Assembly (NCBI RefSeq): GCF_036689865.1
Contig: NZ_JBAHUQ010000014.1
Span: forward strand, 62,001-126,000
Reading direction: 5' to 3'
Source of the DNA: Magnetococcus sp. PR-3
GTDB lineage: Bacteria; Pseudomonadota; Magnetococcia; Magnetococcales; Magnetococcaceae
Length of the DNA: 64,000 nucleotides
Part shown: piece by piece, positions 17,391-25,697 of the stretch
How the letters are laid out: each line of letters opens with the position of its first letter
Numbering within the stretch: position 1 is the stretch's first letter
Notes under the pieces: generated by a model
Told to the model about the DNA's origin: nothing
Databases searched by the model: none
Seen by the model: the letters and a program-made list of their open reading frames with translations, nothing else
Translations under genes and position numbers: made by a program

Positions 17391-17418
17391 AGCATAATCC
17401 AATTTATTGGGGTGTCAA
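17391..17418 (-). promoter_or_regulatory. Sigma-70-type promoter of the Cache gene, with weak Fur-like box upstream
   Basis: On the minus strand TTGACA (17413-17418) is followed after 16 bp by TATGCT (17391-17396), about 130 bp before the ATG. Directly upstream (17423-17441) is a stretch matching a 19-bp Fur box at 12 positions by my count, too weak to call. Confidence 0.5.
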
Positions 17419-17857
17419 TTATATATATGACTATCATTTTCAAGGGGAATTTCAGTGTCTGTCATGGCTCATGTTTGCTCAGTATGTCGCTGGTGTGTTT
17501 ATCGAATAAAAAGTGCTACCTTAGATTGCGTCGAAAAAAAAGAGCGTGAGTCACGATCAATCATTGTATCTGTCATGGGTTTATGGTAAAAGAGCGGGCT
17601 ACGGAATCAGGAGTCGTACTTCATTTGTTAAGGTACGTAGACGTTTAGAGGTCTGGATGACGCTGGTATGGCCTACCAGTGTTGGGCACAGGCTGTAGGC
17701 GACATTGTCCTTTTTTCAAGCGGTGTACCGCTTTCTAAGATTGCGCTTTGTGTTGACTGGCCGCCCCCATAGAAGTTTGGCTAAGAGGGGTGCTGCGGAG
17801 GTTGGCATGGCACCATACGTCACCAAGAATTATTAGTACCCTAGAAGGAGCAACCCC
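17419..17857. other. 440-bp intergenic region before rpmF
   Basis: It holds upstream regions of the Cache gene (minus) and rpmF (plus). In many proteobacteria a DUF177/YceD gene precedes rpmF; I find none here in any frame. No other gene is visible. Confidence 0.5.
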
Positions 17858-18037
17858 ATGGCTGTGCCAAAGAAGAAAACCTCCAAGTCCAAGGGTCGCA
17901 TGCGCGCTGCCCATCACGCCGTTAAGGCCCCTAATCTCAGCACCTGCAGCAACTGCCAGGAGCCCATTATGCCCCACCGTGTCTGCCCTAAGTGTGGTTG
18001 GTACGATGGCCGTGAAGTGGTTAGTGTCGAAGAGTAA
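17858..18037 (+). CDS. rpmF: 50S ribosomal protein L32
   Basis: A 59-residue protein starting [20 protein letters not shown], preceded by AAGGAG with good spacing. It has the L32 zinc-ribbon pattern CSNC...CPKC and the usual C-terminal ...YDGREVV. It is a component of the large ribosomal subunit. It stands 190 bp before plsX and fabH, the conserved rpmF-plsX-fabH arrangement that links ribosome and phospholipid synthesis. The spacer between rpmF and plsX is highly structured (separate entry). Confidence 0.97.
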   Translation: MAVPKKKTSKSKGRMRAAHHAVKAPNLSTCSNCQEPIMPHRVCPKCGWYDGREVVSVEE

Positions 18038-18047
18038 GAGATTAAAC

Positions 18048-18190
18048 GTTCCATGATCATGTCCATGGAACGGTTTGCATAAAGAAGCGACCTGTGGAAG
18101 AGGGCCTGGTTGTAAAACTAGGTCGGGGTAAGGCCCTTTTGGGGCTGATAGATCATCTGTCACCCCTTTCTTCTGTGGGTCGCTTTTTCC
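18048..18190 (+). ncRNA. Candidate structured RNA / attenuator in the rpmF-plsX spacer
   Basis: A first hairpin GTTCCATG / CATGGAAC (18048-18072) is followed by a long-range stem AAGCGACC (18085-18092) with GGTCGCTT (18178-18185). That stem encloses two inner helices: GGGCCT / AGGCCC around 18102-18136, with CCT-GTT / AAC-AGG inside, and GGGG / CCCC at 18141-18166. A T-tract follows the closing stem. The whole can fold as a branched terminator or a regulatory element controlling plsX-fabH expression separately from rpmF. No known RNA family is recognised. Confidence 0.5.
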
Positions 18191-18224
18191 TTGTCTGGGT
18201 CTGTCCAATAAACGAGGTTCAGCT

Positions 18225-19280
18225 GTGACCGTTCATATTGCTTTGGATGCCATGGGTGGTGATAACGCCCCTCGCGCCATTATCGAAGGTATGCTGGAGG
18301 TTCGCAAAAAACGTCCTGAGATCATTTTTACCCTGGTCGGTATGGAAGGGCGTATTCGTGAAGAGTTGGATGCCCTGGGTGTGGAAGAGGATGGCTTTCG
18401 TATTTGGCATGCAAGTGAAGTGGTTGAGATGGACGAAAAACCGGCCATTGCGCTACGGAGCAAAAAGGACTCCTCCATGCGTGTGGGGGCCAATCTGGTC
18501 AAGCAGGGAGAGGTGGATGCTTTTGTGTCGGCAGGTAATACCGGTGCATTGATGGCGACCGCCAAGTTTGTGCTTAAAACCTTACGTGGGATCGATCGTC
18601 CTGCCATTGCATCGGTTATTCCCGCTGTTGGTGGTGAAACGCTCATGCTGGATTTAGGGGCGAATGTAGACTGTAGCTCCGAACATCTTTGTCAATTTGC
18701 CCTCATGGGTTCCATCTTTTCCAATGCCGTTCTAGGTGTGCAGCACCCTCGGGTAGGGTTGTTGAATATTGGGGAAGAGGATATGAAGGGCAATGAGCAG
18801 GTGCGCGAAGCGGGAGAAGAGTTGAAAAACCGTTCTGCAACCCTTATTCCTGATGGTATGTATGTTGGGAATGTTGAAGGTACTGATATTTTTAAAGATA
18901 GTGTAGATGTTGTGGTGTGTGACGGTTTTGTGGGTAATGTCAGCCTTAAAAGTATTGAAGGTACGGCTAAAATGCTCACACACTATCTGCGTGAAGCCTT
19001 CAGTCAAAACTGGTTGACCAAATTAATGTATCTGGTTGCAAAGCCAGCCCTGCGTTGCTTTAGAGATCAAATGGATCCGCGCAAACATAACGGGGCCATT
19101 TTGTTGGGTCTTAATGGGGTTGTGGTGAAGAGCCATGGTTCAGCGGATGAAGTGGCTTATGCGCATGCCATTAAAGTTGCGGTTGATCTGGCTGAAAAAG
19201 AGGTCACGGGACGTATTCGTGATGCAGTTGCCCGTTTTGAAGCCGAAACCAAGGCAGAGCCTGCTGCTAAGGTTGGGTGA
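18225..19280 (+). CDS. plsX: Phosphate acyltransferase PlsX
   Basis: 351 residues, GTG start with a GAGG-type ribosome site. It begins TVHIALDAMGGDNAP, the PlsX signature, and continues with SAGNTGALMA and GLLNIGEED typical of the family. PlsX converts acyl-ACP and phosphate to acyl-phosphate for glycerol-3-phosphate acylation by PlsY, at the cytoplasmic face of the membrane. It lies between rpmF and fabH. A perfect palindrome stands in the plsX-fabH gap. The C-terminal ~15 residues (AKAEPAAKVG type) are a loosely structured tail. Confidence 0.97.
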   Translation: MTVHIALDAMGGDNAPRAIIEGMLEVRKKRPEIIFTLVGMEGRIREELDALGVEEDGFRIWHASEVVEMDEKPAIALRSKKDSSMRVGANLVKQGEVDAFVSAGNTGALMATAKFVLKTLRGIDRPAIASVIPAVGGETLMLDLGANVDCSSEHLCQFALMGSIFSNAVLGVQHPRVGLLNIGEEDMKGNEQVREAGEELKNRSATLIPDGMYVGNVEGTDIFKDSVDVVVCDGFVGNVSLKSIEGTAKMLTHYLREAFSQNWLTKLMYLVAKPALRCFRDQMDPRKHNGAILLGLNGVVVKSHGSADEVAYAHAIKVAVDLAEKEVTGRIRDAVARFEAETKAEPAAKVG

Positions 19281-19295
19281 GAAGTTGATGAATAA

Positions 19296-19319
19296 CCAGT
19301 GTTTTTTTAAAAACACTGG
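19296..19319. repeat. Perfect palindrome between plsX and fabH
   Basis: CCAGTGTTTTT and AAAAACACTGG around a TT centre, 16 bp after the plsX stop. There is no trailing T run. It may be an mRNA processing or stability hairpin or a binding site. Confidence 0.6.
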
Positions 19320-19387
19320 ACAAGTGTGTAGGGGCGGGGCACTCTTGGGGGTCCCATCATGCATCGTTTTTTGAGAGGATCTTTATC

Positions 19388-20431
19388 ATGAGCACCCTGC
19401 GTTCCCGTATTATCGGAACCGGAAGCTACCTGCCGGAGCGTCGTTTAACCAACGAAGAGCTGGCGGTCATGGTAGAGACCACCGATGACTGGATTAAAGA
19501 GCGTACAGGTATTTCAGAGCGTCGAATTGCTGCACATGGTGAGATGACCTCTGATCTAGCTGTTAAAGCGGCTGAAAAAGCGCTTGAAGCTGCCGGTGTT
19601 AAAGCCTGGGAGTTGGATCTTATTCTGGTGGCAACCACCACGCCGGATCTGACCTTTCCTGCTACCGCGACCATTGTTCAAAAGCAGTTGGGTGCGGATC
19701 AAGCTCGTATTCCCTCGTTTGATATTCAAGCGGTGTGTACGGGGTTTATCTATGCGTTGACCACGGCTGATCAGTTTATTCGTGCTGGTAGTGCCCGCCG
19801 CGTACTGGTTATTGGTGCTGAGACCTTCTCTCGTATCATTAATTGGGAAGATCGTGGAACCTGCATTCTGTTTGGTGATGGTGCCGGGGCTGTGGTGCTG
19901 GAAGCCCATGAAGAACAAGGGCAGGGGATACTCTCCACGCATATTTATGCGGACGGTAACTATCGTGATCTGTTGCGCTGTACCACTGGAGTTTCCGGTA
20001 GCGGCAGCCGAGTCCCTGAGGAAGAGTTAAGACCTGAGCCCCCTGCAGATGATCGTGGCGTACAAGCACTGCTGGAAGGTTATGGATATGTCACCATGCG
20101 CGGTAATGAAGTGTTTAAACGCGCGGTGATGGCGTTAGAGCAGATTGTAGATGAAACGCTGGATGCCAATAGCCTGAGTAAAGATGATGTAGACTGGCTG
20201 GTCCCCCACCAAGCCAATATTCGTATCATTAAGAGCACAGCTAAGCGCTTGGGCATGAGTATGGATCAGGTCGTTGTAACGGTTGAACGGCACGGTAATA
20301 CCTCAGCCGCCAGTGTGCCGTTGGCCCTGGATGAAGCCGTAAAAGATGGTCGTATTCAGCCTGGCCAGCTGGTATTAATGGAAGCGTTTGGTGGTGGCTT
20401 TACATGGGGTAGTGCTCTGGTGCGCTGGTAG
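19388..20431 (+). CDS. fabH: 3-oxoacyl-ACP synthase III (KAS III)
   Basis: 347 residues, start [25 protein letters not shown]. The thiolase-fold catalytic triad is complete: Cys117 in IQAVCTGF, His in VPHQANIRI and Asn in HGNTSAAS. The enzyme condenses acetyl-CoA with malonyl-ACP to start fatty acid synthesis. It has the insert with [11 protein letters not shown] typical of alpha-proteobacterial-type FabH. It follows plsX by ~105 bp and ends with a rho-independent terminator, so the rpmF-plsX-fabH unit stops here. Confidence 0.97.
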   Translation: MSTLRSRIIGTGSYLPERRLTNEELAVMVETTDDWIKERTGISERRIAAHGEMTSDLAVKAAEKALEAAGVKAWELDLILVATTTPDLTFPATATIVQKQLGADQARIPSFDIQAVCTGFIYALTTADQFIRAGSARRVLVIGAETFSRIINWEDRGTCILFGDGAGAVVLEAHEEQGQGILSTHIYADGNYRDLLRCTTGVSGSGSRVPEEELRPEPPADDRGVQALLEGYGYVTMRGNEVFKRAVMALEQIVDETLDANSLSKDDVDWLVPHQANIRIIKSTAKRLGMSMDQVVVTVERHGNTSAASVPLALDEAVKDGRIQPGQLVLMEAFGGGFTWGSALVRW

Positions 20432-20460
20432 TTAAAGTATCCCGACTTAGTCTCTTTTTG

Positions 20461-20486
20461 AAGGGGAGCTTGGCTCCCCTTTGTTT
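20461..20486 (+). terminator. Rho-independent terminator of the plsX-fabH unit
   Basis: Stem AAGGGGAGC / GCTCCCCTT with a three-base loop followed by TGTTT, 30 bp after the fabH stop. Confidence 0.8.
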
Positions 20487-20561
20487 ATGCTGGTAACTCT
20501 TTCACGGAGTAGGTAGCATAATGGCGTTCTCTTTCATCTTTTTAGAACCCATAAATCCCCT

Positions 20562-22082
20562 ATGAAGCGTTTTCTTCTTCTCCTTCCATTGTTGGTGCTC
20601 ACACTCTCCGGGTGTGATCTAAGCATGCACCGTCCCATTATGGATGAAATCCGTGATAGTGGCATGTTGCGGGTCGTCACACGTAATGCCCCAACGACTT
20701 ACTATCAGGGGCGGGATCGTGTTGAGGGCTTTGAACATGATCTAGCCCGTCTGTTTGCCGCACATCTGGGTGTCAAAGTTGTTTTCATTAAAAAGCAAAG
20801 CCGAAGTGAGATTTTGCAGACCCTGGAACAGGGAAAAGCCCACTTGGCGGCCGCTGGTTTGGTGCGTCGCGAGGAGGATGGTGCCCGGTATCTCTATGGG
20901 CCGGATTACCAGTCAGTTTTTCAGCAGGTTGTGTGTCGTAGAGGTGGGGTTCGCCCCAACAATCTACTTAAATTGACAGAGGCTAACCTAACGGTTGTTA
21001 AAGGGAGTGCTCACGAGGCGCGGCTGCAGGAGTTGCGAGAGCTGGTGCCTCAGTTGAACTGGCGCAGTGATGAAGATCTCTCCGTCGAGCAAGTGCTTGA
21101 GCAGGTATGGATGGGCAAGGTGGATTGTACCTTGGCGGACTCCAATGTGGTGGCACTAAATCGACGCTATTATCCCGAACTAACGGTAAAGTTTCCCATT
21201 AATGCAGAGCAGCGTCTAGCCTGGACATTGCAACGCCGTGCGGTATTTTTGCATAAAGAGGTGGTCAGCTGGTTTAACGAAATTCGCAGTAATGGCCAGT
21301 TGGACGAGCTGTTTGAAAAATATTATGGTTTTGTGGAGAGTCAGCGGTTCGATTTTGTGGATAACCGCAAATACATCAAGCGCATAAGTGAGCGTCTGCC
21401 ACGGTATAAGCGGCTGTTCATGAATGCTGGGCGTAAATACCATGTTCCTTGGCAGCTGTTGGCCGCTCAAGCCTACCAGGAGTCTCATTGGGATCCCAAA
21501 GCCCGCTCCCCTACAGGTGTACGGGGTATTATGATGTTAACCAAGGTTACCGCTAAAGCGTTGGGGATTCGGGATCGTTTAGACCCTAAATCTAGTATTA
21601 ATGGAGGGGCTTGGTACCTTTCCAATATGCGTCGCCGCCTGCCTAGTGCGATTACAGAGCCTGATCGTACTTGGATTGCTCTGGCCGCCTACAATGTGGG
21701 GTTAGGGCATGTCTATGACGCAAGGCGGCTGGCAAAAGAACAGCAACTCAACCCCAACCGGTGGAGTGATTTGCGAAATGTCCTGCCGTTGCTCTCTCAG
21801 CGAAAGTACTTTAAAGATCTGAAGTATGGCTATGCCCGTGGTGCCGAGCCTGTGCGCTATGTGGCCAAGGTTCGTCATTACCACGATATTCTGACCCGTA
21901 TGGATCGTAAGGCCGTCGTTCAATTTCCCCGTGTGCGGGCTTTTGTAGAGCCGGATACCACATTATCGAGCGCTAAGATCAAAGAGCAGGTATTGATTGG
22001 GGAGATCAACCCTATGGATGGGCGTATGGTTGGGACATCCGGTAAAGAGGCGGCTGTCCCCGCACCGAGGCGACGGCACTAA
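20562..22082 (+). CDS. mltF: Membrane-bound lytic murein transglycosylase F
   Basis: 506 residues. A lipoprotein signal peptide ends in TLSGC. Residues ~35-270 form a periplasmic solute-binding-protein-3 domain ([29 protein letters not shown]) that regulates the enzyme. From ~285 an SLT domain follows, with the catalytic Glu in [11 protein letters not shown], then GIMMLT and AAYNVGLGH. MltF cleaves glycan strands to 1,6-anhydromuropeptides at the inner face of the outer membrane. The domain order and length fit MltF. The last ~27 residues are encoded by the first copy of a degenerate ~80-bp repeat that runs on past the stop codon, so the natural C-terminus may have been replaced by repeat DNA. 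No clear ribosome site precedes the ATG. Confidence 0.93.
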   Translation: MKRFLLLLPLLVLTLSGCDLSMHRPIMDEIRDSGMLRVVTRNAPTTYYQGRDRVEGFEHDLARLFAAHLGVKVVFIKKQSRSEILQTLEQGKAHLAAAGLVRREEDGARYLYGPDYQSVFQQVVCRRGGVRPNNLLKLTEANLTVVKGSAHEARLQELRELVPQLNWRSDEDLSVEQVLEQVWMGKVDCTLADSNVVALNRRYYPELTVKFPINAEQRLAWTLQRRAVFLHKEVVSWFNEIRSNGQLDELFEKYYGFVESQRFDFVDNRKYIKRISERLPRYKRLFMNAGRKYHVPWQLLAAQAYQESHWDPKARSPTGVRGIMMLTKVTAKALGIRDRLDPKSSINGGAWYLSNMRRRLPSAITEPDRTWIALAAYNVGLGHVYDARRLAKEQQLNPNRWSDLRNVLPLLSQRKYFKDLKYGYARGAEPVRYVAKVRHYHDILTRMDRKAVVQFPRVRAFVEPDTTLSSAKIKEQVLIGEINPMDGRMVGTSGKEAAVPAPRRRH

Positions 22083-22324
22083 GTGGGAAATTAAACCCTA
22101 TGAATGGTTGGGGTGTCCGATCAACAGGCCGCTGTACCCGCCCTGGGCGATGTCACTGAGTGAGAGACTAGCCCAGGACAAGTGGGGTAGTCATCTGACC
22201 AAGAAAATGCCGTTCCCCCTCCTAGGCGACGTCTCTCAGTGGGAGATCTGCCCTATGGATAGATGGTCCATCCGGCCAAGAAGCCACTGCCCTTACACCG
22301 AGTTAACGCCACGACGCTTAAGTT
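22000..22324. repeat. Four degenerate ~80-bp tandem repeats at the mltF 3' end
   Basis: Units begin at about 22000, 22085, 22162 and 22241 (lengths 85, 77, 79 and 84). Shared blocks are GGGAGATC..CCCTATGGAT at the start, a central GGCCGCTG.CCCC-type block and a final GGCGACG..ACT.AGT. Units 1, 2 and 4 are most alike; unit 3 is the most diverged. Lengths are not multiples of three and the frame is not kept, so this is not a coding repeat even though a 119-codon frame runs through it. Unit 1 encodes the last residues and stop of mltF. Confidence 0.75.
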
Positions 22325-22336
22325 GTGCTGGTCCAT

Positions 22337-23659
22337 TTATGAGCCGTCTGGTTTAGGCATATTCTCAAACATTTTAGCAAAATCTTCCATGCCAGTCGCC
22401 GCAGGGACTTCAGGTATGGGATGTTTCAGGGCATGCCACAGTGCTGCAAGTATGCCGCCGCCTGAAAGCAGTAAGAGTAGGCCGCCAGGTAGATACCAGC
22501 CAGCGGTTAAGCAGGTGACGGCAGCAGCTTGCAACCAGACGTGGGCGCGGGCAAGCCGGTCAGGAACCAGATCTTCCATGGTCGGGATGGCTGCAAGGCC
22601 GGCGAGGCGGCTAAAGCGGTGGAACCAGACTAAAAAAGGAATGATCTTGTAGAGCATGCCTAAGATGATCGAGCCTGCAAAGCCAACGCTGAACAAGGTG
22701 AAAAGGGGAACCATGAGTTCATTCCTGTCACCGATTAGCCAGATGGGGAGTGCCAGTAACGACAGGGCGCCACATAAAAAGCCAAGTAGCCAAAAGCGCA
22801 GGGTGCCATCCATAATTTGACGTTTGCGGTGAAGAATAAGTGGCGTTATTTTTAAGGCGTAGAGTGCAACGGCGGCATACAGCGGGACCAGGGCTAAAAG
22901 ACCGAGTTGCCAGTCCCCTCCAAGAAGTAGGGCGACAGTTAATGCAACAGGGGTGGTGAGCCATAGTGTGGTAATGCGGCGGGCTTGGTCGGTGGGGAAA
23001 GCTTCCATCATATAAAACATGGGAAGCACCTGGAATGAGACGCCAATCACCAGTAGTCCAACCCAGCCGAGTAAAGCCCAGGCTGCATGAATGGCCACCA
23101 TCTGTTGTCGGTCTAGAGGTAGGAACTCCAGTTGATGTTCAAGGAGAAAAATCAGCCCTAAAAGCATGGTTATGGTCAAGCCCAATAAAGCCAAGCGCAT
23201 GGTGTGAACGGTGGGGTGCTTGGAGGGGGCGTGCCATAGAGCCCAACCGACCGGTAGTATAAACAGTAAGAAGGCGCTGGGTAGAAGAATAGAGGCGGCC
23301 AGTAGTAAGTGATCTCGCCATTCAAAAAGATCGGGTAGACCGAGCATGAGGCAGAGTAGACCGGCGACCAGGAATGCGTGGCTGAAGTGGGCCAGAGACA
23401 TGGCGGCAACACGTATGCCTGCCAGTACCGGGATCATCTGATACATGGCCCCCCACATAACCATATTCAGCCAGCCGAGCATGATGCCGTGGACCATGGC
23501 GATGCCGATGGGGTCAAGATTATCTTCTTGCAGGTCTGCCCCATAAAAAAGCAAGGCGATGCCTGTTAGAGCCATAAAAATAGGCGCTGTGGCAAAAAAA
23601 CGAAACGGTATGTGTAGCGGTGGTGCTTGGTCAATGTGAAGTCCACTGTTTAAAAACAT
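22337..23659 (-). CDS. NnrS-like polytopic membrane protein (haem-copper-oxidase-subunit-I-like fold)
   Basis: 440 residues with about 12 predicted membrane helices. Conserved-looking His residues sit at helix starts (HIPFRFF, MVHGIMLGWLNMVMWG, AIHAAWALLGWVGLLVIGVSFQVLPMFYM, LGMLYKIIPFLVWFHRF), a pattern of NnrS proteins and of stand-alone proteins related to oxidase subunit I. NnrS-type proteins are linked to nitric oxide tolerance and denitrification. Its divergent neighbour is a DUF2249-haemerythrin protein, and the spacer carries a perfect FNR/DNR-type site, which supports a role in NO or low-O2 response. The exact biochemical function of this family is not settled. No partner oxidase subunit is present nearby. 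Confidence 0.6.
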   Translation of the reverse strand: MFLNSGLHIDQAPPLHIPFRFFATAPIFMALTGIALLFYGADLQEDNLDPIGIAMVHGIMLGWLNMVMWGAMYQMIPVLAGIRVAAMSLAHFSHAFLVAGLLCLMLGLPDLFEWRDHLLLAASILLPSAFLLFILPVGWALWHAPSKHPTVHTMRLALLGLTITMLLGLIFLLEHQLEFLPLDRQQMVAIHAAWALLGWVGLLVIGVSFQVLPMFYMMEAFPTDQARRITTLWLTTPVALTVALLLGGDWQLGLLALVPLYAAVALYALKITPLILHRKRQIMDGTLRFWLLGFLCGALSLLALPIWLIGDRNELMVPLFTLFSVGFAGSIILGMLYKIIPFLVWFHRFSRLAGLAAIPTMEDLVPDRLARAHVWLQAAAVTCLTAGWYLPGGLLLLLSGGGILAALWHALKHPIPEVPAATGMEDFAKMFENMPKPDGS

Positions 23660-23744
23660 GCGGTTGTAACCGTTTCTCGCTAGAGTTGGGGCTTTTTGAG
23701 CCTATTCATGGTAAAAAGGCTACGCGAAATAGGGGCCAACCCGG

Positions 23745-23785
23745 TTGATGCGTATCAAGGCAGGACCGAATTGGTCCGCTATAGT
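23745..23785 (+). promoter_or_regulatory. Class II FNR/DNR-type promoter
   Basis: TTGATGCGTATCAA (23745-23758) is a perfect FNR-type palindrome (TTGAT-N4-ATCAA). TATAGT at 23780-23785 is a good -10 box. A start near 23792 places the site centre at about -41, the classical activating position for FNR-family regulators, just upstream of the DUF2249-haemerythrin gene. The site lies 92 bp before the NnrS-like gene start on the other strand and may serve both. Confidence 0.85.
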
Positions 23786-23823
23786 AAAGCTGGATGAGGG
23801 GCTTCTTTAGAGAGGAGAGCGGC

Positions 23824-24507
23824 ATGCAGGTTCTGGATTTAACAGGGATGAATGGTGAGAGCACTGCCGTACAAGCCCTGCAAGAAGGTTTTGATGCTCT
23901 GCCTGAAGGGGAGAGTGTAAAGGTTGTGGGTGAAGATGGCCACGCGCAGCTGTTGGAAGGGTTCCAGAATGATAACTGGGGCACTTACGAGTGGTATCCT
24001 CTCCCCGTTGAGCAGGGGTGGTCCATTGCGCTACATAAAAAATCTGAGGTGAAATCTCCCCGTCAGGTGGCGGAGTATTTTACCTTTGATCATCGTCGTT
24101 GTGATGATCTTTTTGCTCAGATGGAAAATGCCGCTTCTGCGGGTGATGATGCAACAGCCATAGCCTCTTTCCAGGCATTTGATATGGGGATGCTGCACCA
24201 TTTCCGTATGGAAGAAGAGGTGCTGTTCCCGAGTTTTGAGCAAAAAACTGGTATGACCCAAGGGCCAACTATGGTGATGCGTATGGAGCATCAGCAGATG
24301 CGTGGCTTGCTCTCCCAAATGCGTGAGTTTGTGTTGCACCAAGATGTTAAAGGTATGGCTGGCGTGGGGGGGACGCTACTCTTTGTGATGCAGCAGCATA
24401 ATATGAAAGAGGAGCAGATGCTCTACCCCATGACCGATATGCATCTGGGGCAGGATGTGGATGAGCTGTTAAAAAATATTCAAACCCTTGAGCCCAATCG
24501 GGGTTGA
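23824..24507 (+). CDS. DUF2249 + haemerythrin (HHE) domain protein
   Basis: 227 residues from ATG 23824, with a GAGAGG-type ribosome site at about 23813. The first ~75 residues (MQVLDLTGMNG...VVGEDGHAQLLEGF...GTYEWYPL) match the DUF2249 fold. From ~90 a haemerythrin/HHE cation-binding domain follows, with FTFDHRRCDDL, LHHFRMEEEVLFP, RMEHQQM and QQHNMKEEQMLYP giving the di-iron ligands. Proteins of this build (relatives of RIC/YtfE and Hr-like proteins) act in NO or O2 stress and iron-sulfur repair. The class II FNR-type promoter directly upstream predicts induction at low O2 or by NO. It is divergent to the NnrS-like gene and followed by a hairpin terminator. Confidence 0.87.
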   Translation: MQVLDLTGMNGESTAVQALQEGFDALPEGESVKVVGEDGHAQLLEGFQNDNWGTYEWYPLPVEQGWSIALHKKSEVKSPRQVAEYFTFDHRRCDDLFAQMENAASAGDDATAIASFQAFDMGMLHHFRMEEEVLFPSFEQKTGMTQGPTMVMRMEHQQMRGLLSQMREFVLHQDVKGMAGVGGTLLFVMQQHNMKEEQMLYPMTDMHLGQDVDELLKNIQTLEPNRG

Positions 24508-24519
24508 TTTTGTCGACAA

Positions 24520-24549
24520 AAAGCTGGGGGCTAGAGAGTCCCCAGCTTT
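24520..24549 (+). terminator. Probable terminator after the DUF2249-HHE gene
   Basis: Stem AAAGCTGGGG / CCCCAGCTTT with a ten-base loop, 13 bp after the stop. The T-tract is short. Confidence 0.6.
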
Positions 24550-25065
24550 GATTATCTTGCCTAGGGTATCAGCCCTGCCTTGATCTCAGCGGTTCTTTAT
24601 ATCTTTCACACGTATTGTATCGTCGTTCTTTTTTTCGCCGCTCTATATACTTCGCTTCCCTCGCTTTTTTCTCACTGCTATGAGTTCCTTGCTGTTGTCT
24701 TTAAGATGTTGCCAGTATCTGTACGGCTCTTTTTCCCTTAGTAGTTTACTTGTGCCGTTAATCTGTGCGTGTTTGCAGAGGCTCTGGATAGTCCGGAAGC
24801 TGCTCCTTACCTGTTGGTGGGTAAAGAGTGAAATCGCATAAATGTTGTTTGGTGGTTAATCTCTGGGGTTTTGTTGGCGATTCATTGTTCTAGATCTAAG
24901 TAAATCTATGCATGGTTTTTAAGATGTTAGGCTCTGTTGTTTGATGATAAATAGCTTGGATTTAAGCTGTTTGCGTGTCTGTGAAGATGAATACAGCATG
25001 TTATAACCGTGTCTTGTTTAAGTTAGGGCCTCTTTCAAAAGTGGCTGTGCCATGACCACGCTGTC
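24550..25065. other. 515-bp low-GC gap with a possible gene relic
   Basis: It is noticeably more AT-rich than its surroundings. No intact gene is visible; the minus strand holds a 70-codon open stretch at 24643-24855 (separate entry). The lower GC suggests a remnant of acquired DNA. Confidence 0.4.
24643..24855 (-). pseudogene. Possible relic of an acquired gene (70 open codons, no start)
   Basis: The minus strand is open from a TAA at 24856-24858 to a TAG at 24643-24645 without an in-frame start codon. The translation is basic and coding-like (LFTHQQVRSSFRTIQSL, then KEPYRYWQHLKDNSKELIAV, ending RKKRGKRSI). It resembles the C-terminal end of some basic DNA-associated protein, but I recognise no family. 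Chance is possible. Confidence 0.25.
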
Positions 25066-25539
25066 TTAAGTCGTTGGGTAGGGGGTTTGAGCTGTGCGAT
25101 GGAAAAGAAACGCCATAAGTAGCAGTAGAAGTGAACCGGTCAGTATGGGAAAAAAAAGGGTGCTTAAATGGTGAGGCATACCCATGACCACTAAGGGTGT
25201 TGCTCCTGCTGGAGGGTGGGTTGTCCCTGTGAGCTGCATGAGCAAAATGGCGACACCCACGGCCAACCCCATACTCCAGCTGTTCTCCCCCATCAGTACA
25301 ACCAGGGTCAACCCGACGAGTGCGGCAAGAAAGTGGCCGCCAATCAAATTTTTGGGTTGCGCTAAAGGGCTGTTGGGTAGGGCAAACAGTAGAACGCAGC
25401 TGGCGCCAAAAGGTGCCATTAGTAAAGGCTGATCTGCTGCCTCAGACAGCCAAGCCAGTAGGCAGATGGCGATGCACCCACCAATCCCTGCTTTGAGCTT
25501 AAAAGGGGTGCTTTGAAGGTGCTGTTTTTGGGTGATCAT
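25066..25539 (-). CDS. HPP-family membrane protein
   Basis: 157 residues from ATG 25539 (AAAGGA ribosome site). Four to five hydrophobic helices are present. The family signature TGTTHPPAGATPLV occurs near residue 108, preceded by LMAPFGASCVLLFALP. HPP-family proteins are integral membrane proteins of poorly known function; a plant/cyanobacterial relative is reported to take part in nitrite transport. The gene is divergent from a TetR-family regulator, and operator-like repeats lie between them. It is therefore probably the regulator's target. The open frame extends to 25746 but would then overlap the regulator gene. Confidence 0.85.
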   Translation of the reverse strand: MITQKQHLQSTPFKLKAGIGGCIAICLLAWLSEAADQPLLMAPFGASCVLLFALPNSPLAQPKNLIGGHFLAALVGLTLVVLMGENSWSMGLAVGVAILLMQLTGTTHPPAGATPLVVMGMPHHLSTLFFPILTGSLLLLLMAFLFHRTAQTPYPTT

Positions 25540-25564
25540 GGTGAATCCTTTAACATAAAATGTG

Positions 25565-25606
25565 ACAGATCTGTATCGTATAGGTTTAAGGTATACCGAT
25601 CTGTAT
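25565..25606. promoter_or_regulatory. TetR-type operator repeats between HPP and tetR genes
   Basis: A perfect palindrome ACAGATCTGT (25565-25574), a direct repeat GATCTGTAT at 25568 and 25598 (30 bp apart, about three helical turns), and an inverted pair GTATA / TATAC between them. The GGTATACCGATCTGTAT part resembles known TetR-family operators of the ACCGATCTGT kind. Confidence 0.6.
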
Positions 25607-25697
25607 TGTTTTGCAAGTCGGTGACTGTTTACCTGAGGGGGCTTTTGGTAAACTGGGCTCTTGATCGTCTGCTGTTTGAAATTAAAAAGAGGGTAAT

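Noticed and set aside
17423-17441. Fur box upstream of the Cache gene
   Set aside because: It matches only 12 of 19 positions by eye and lies in an AT-rich stretch where such matches are frequent.
17735-18208. 157-codon frame on the minus strand opposite rpmF
   Set aside because: It is antisense to rpmF, whose L32 protein is unambiguous, and shows no domain or codon character.
21997-22356. 119-codon reading frame after mltF
   Set aside because: It runs through the degenerate repeat array, and unit lengths do not preserve the frame. There is no start with a ribosome site.
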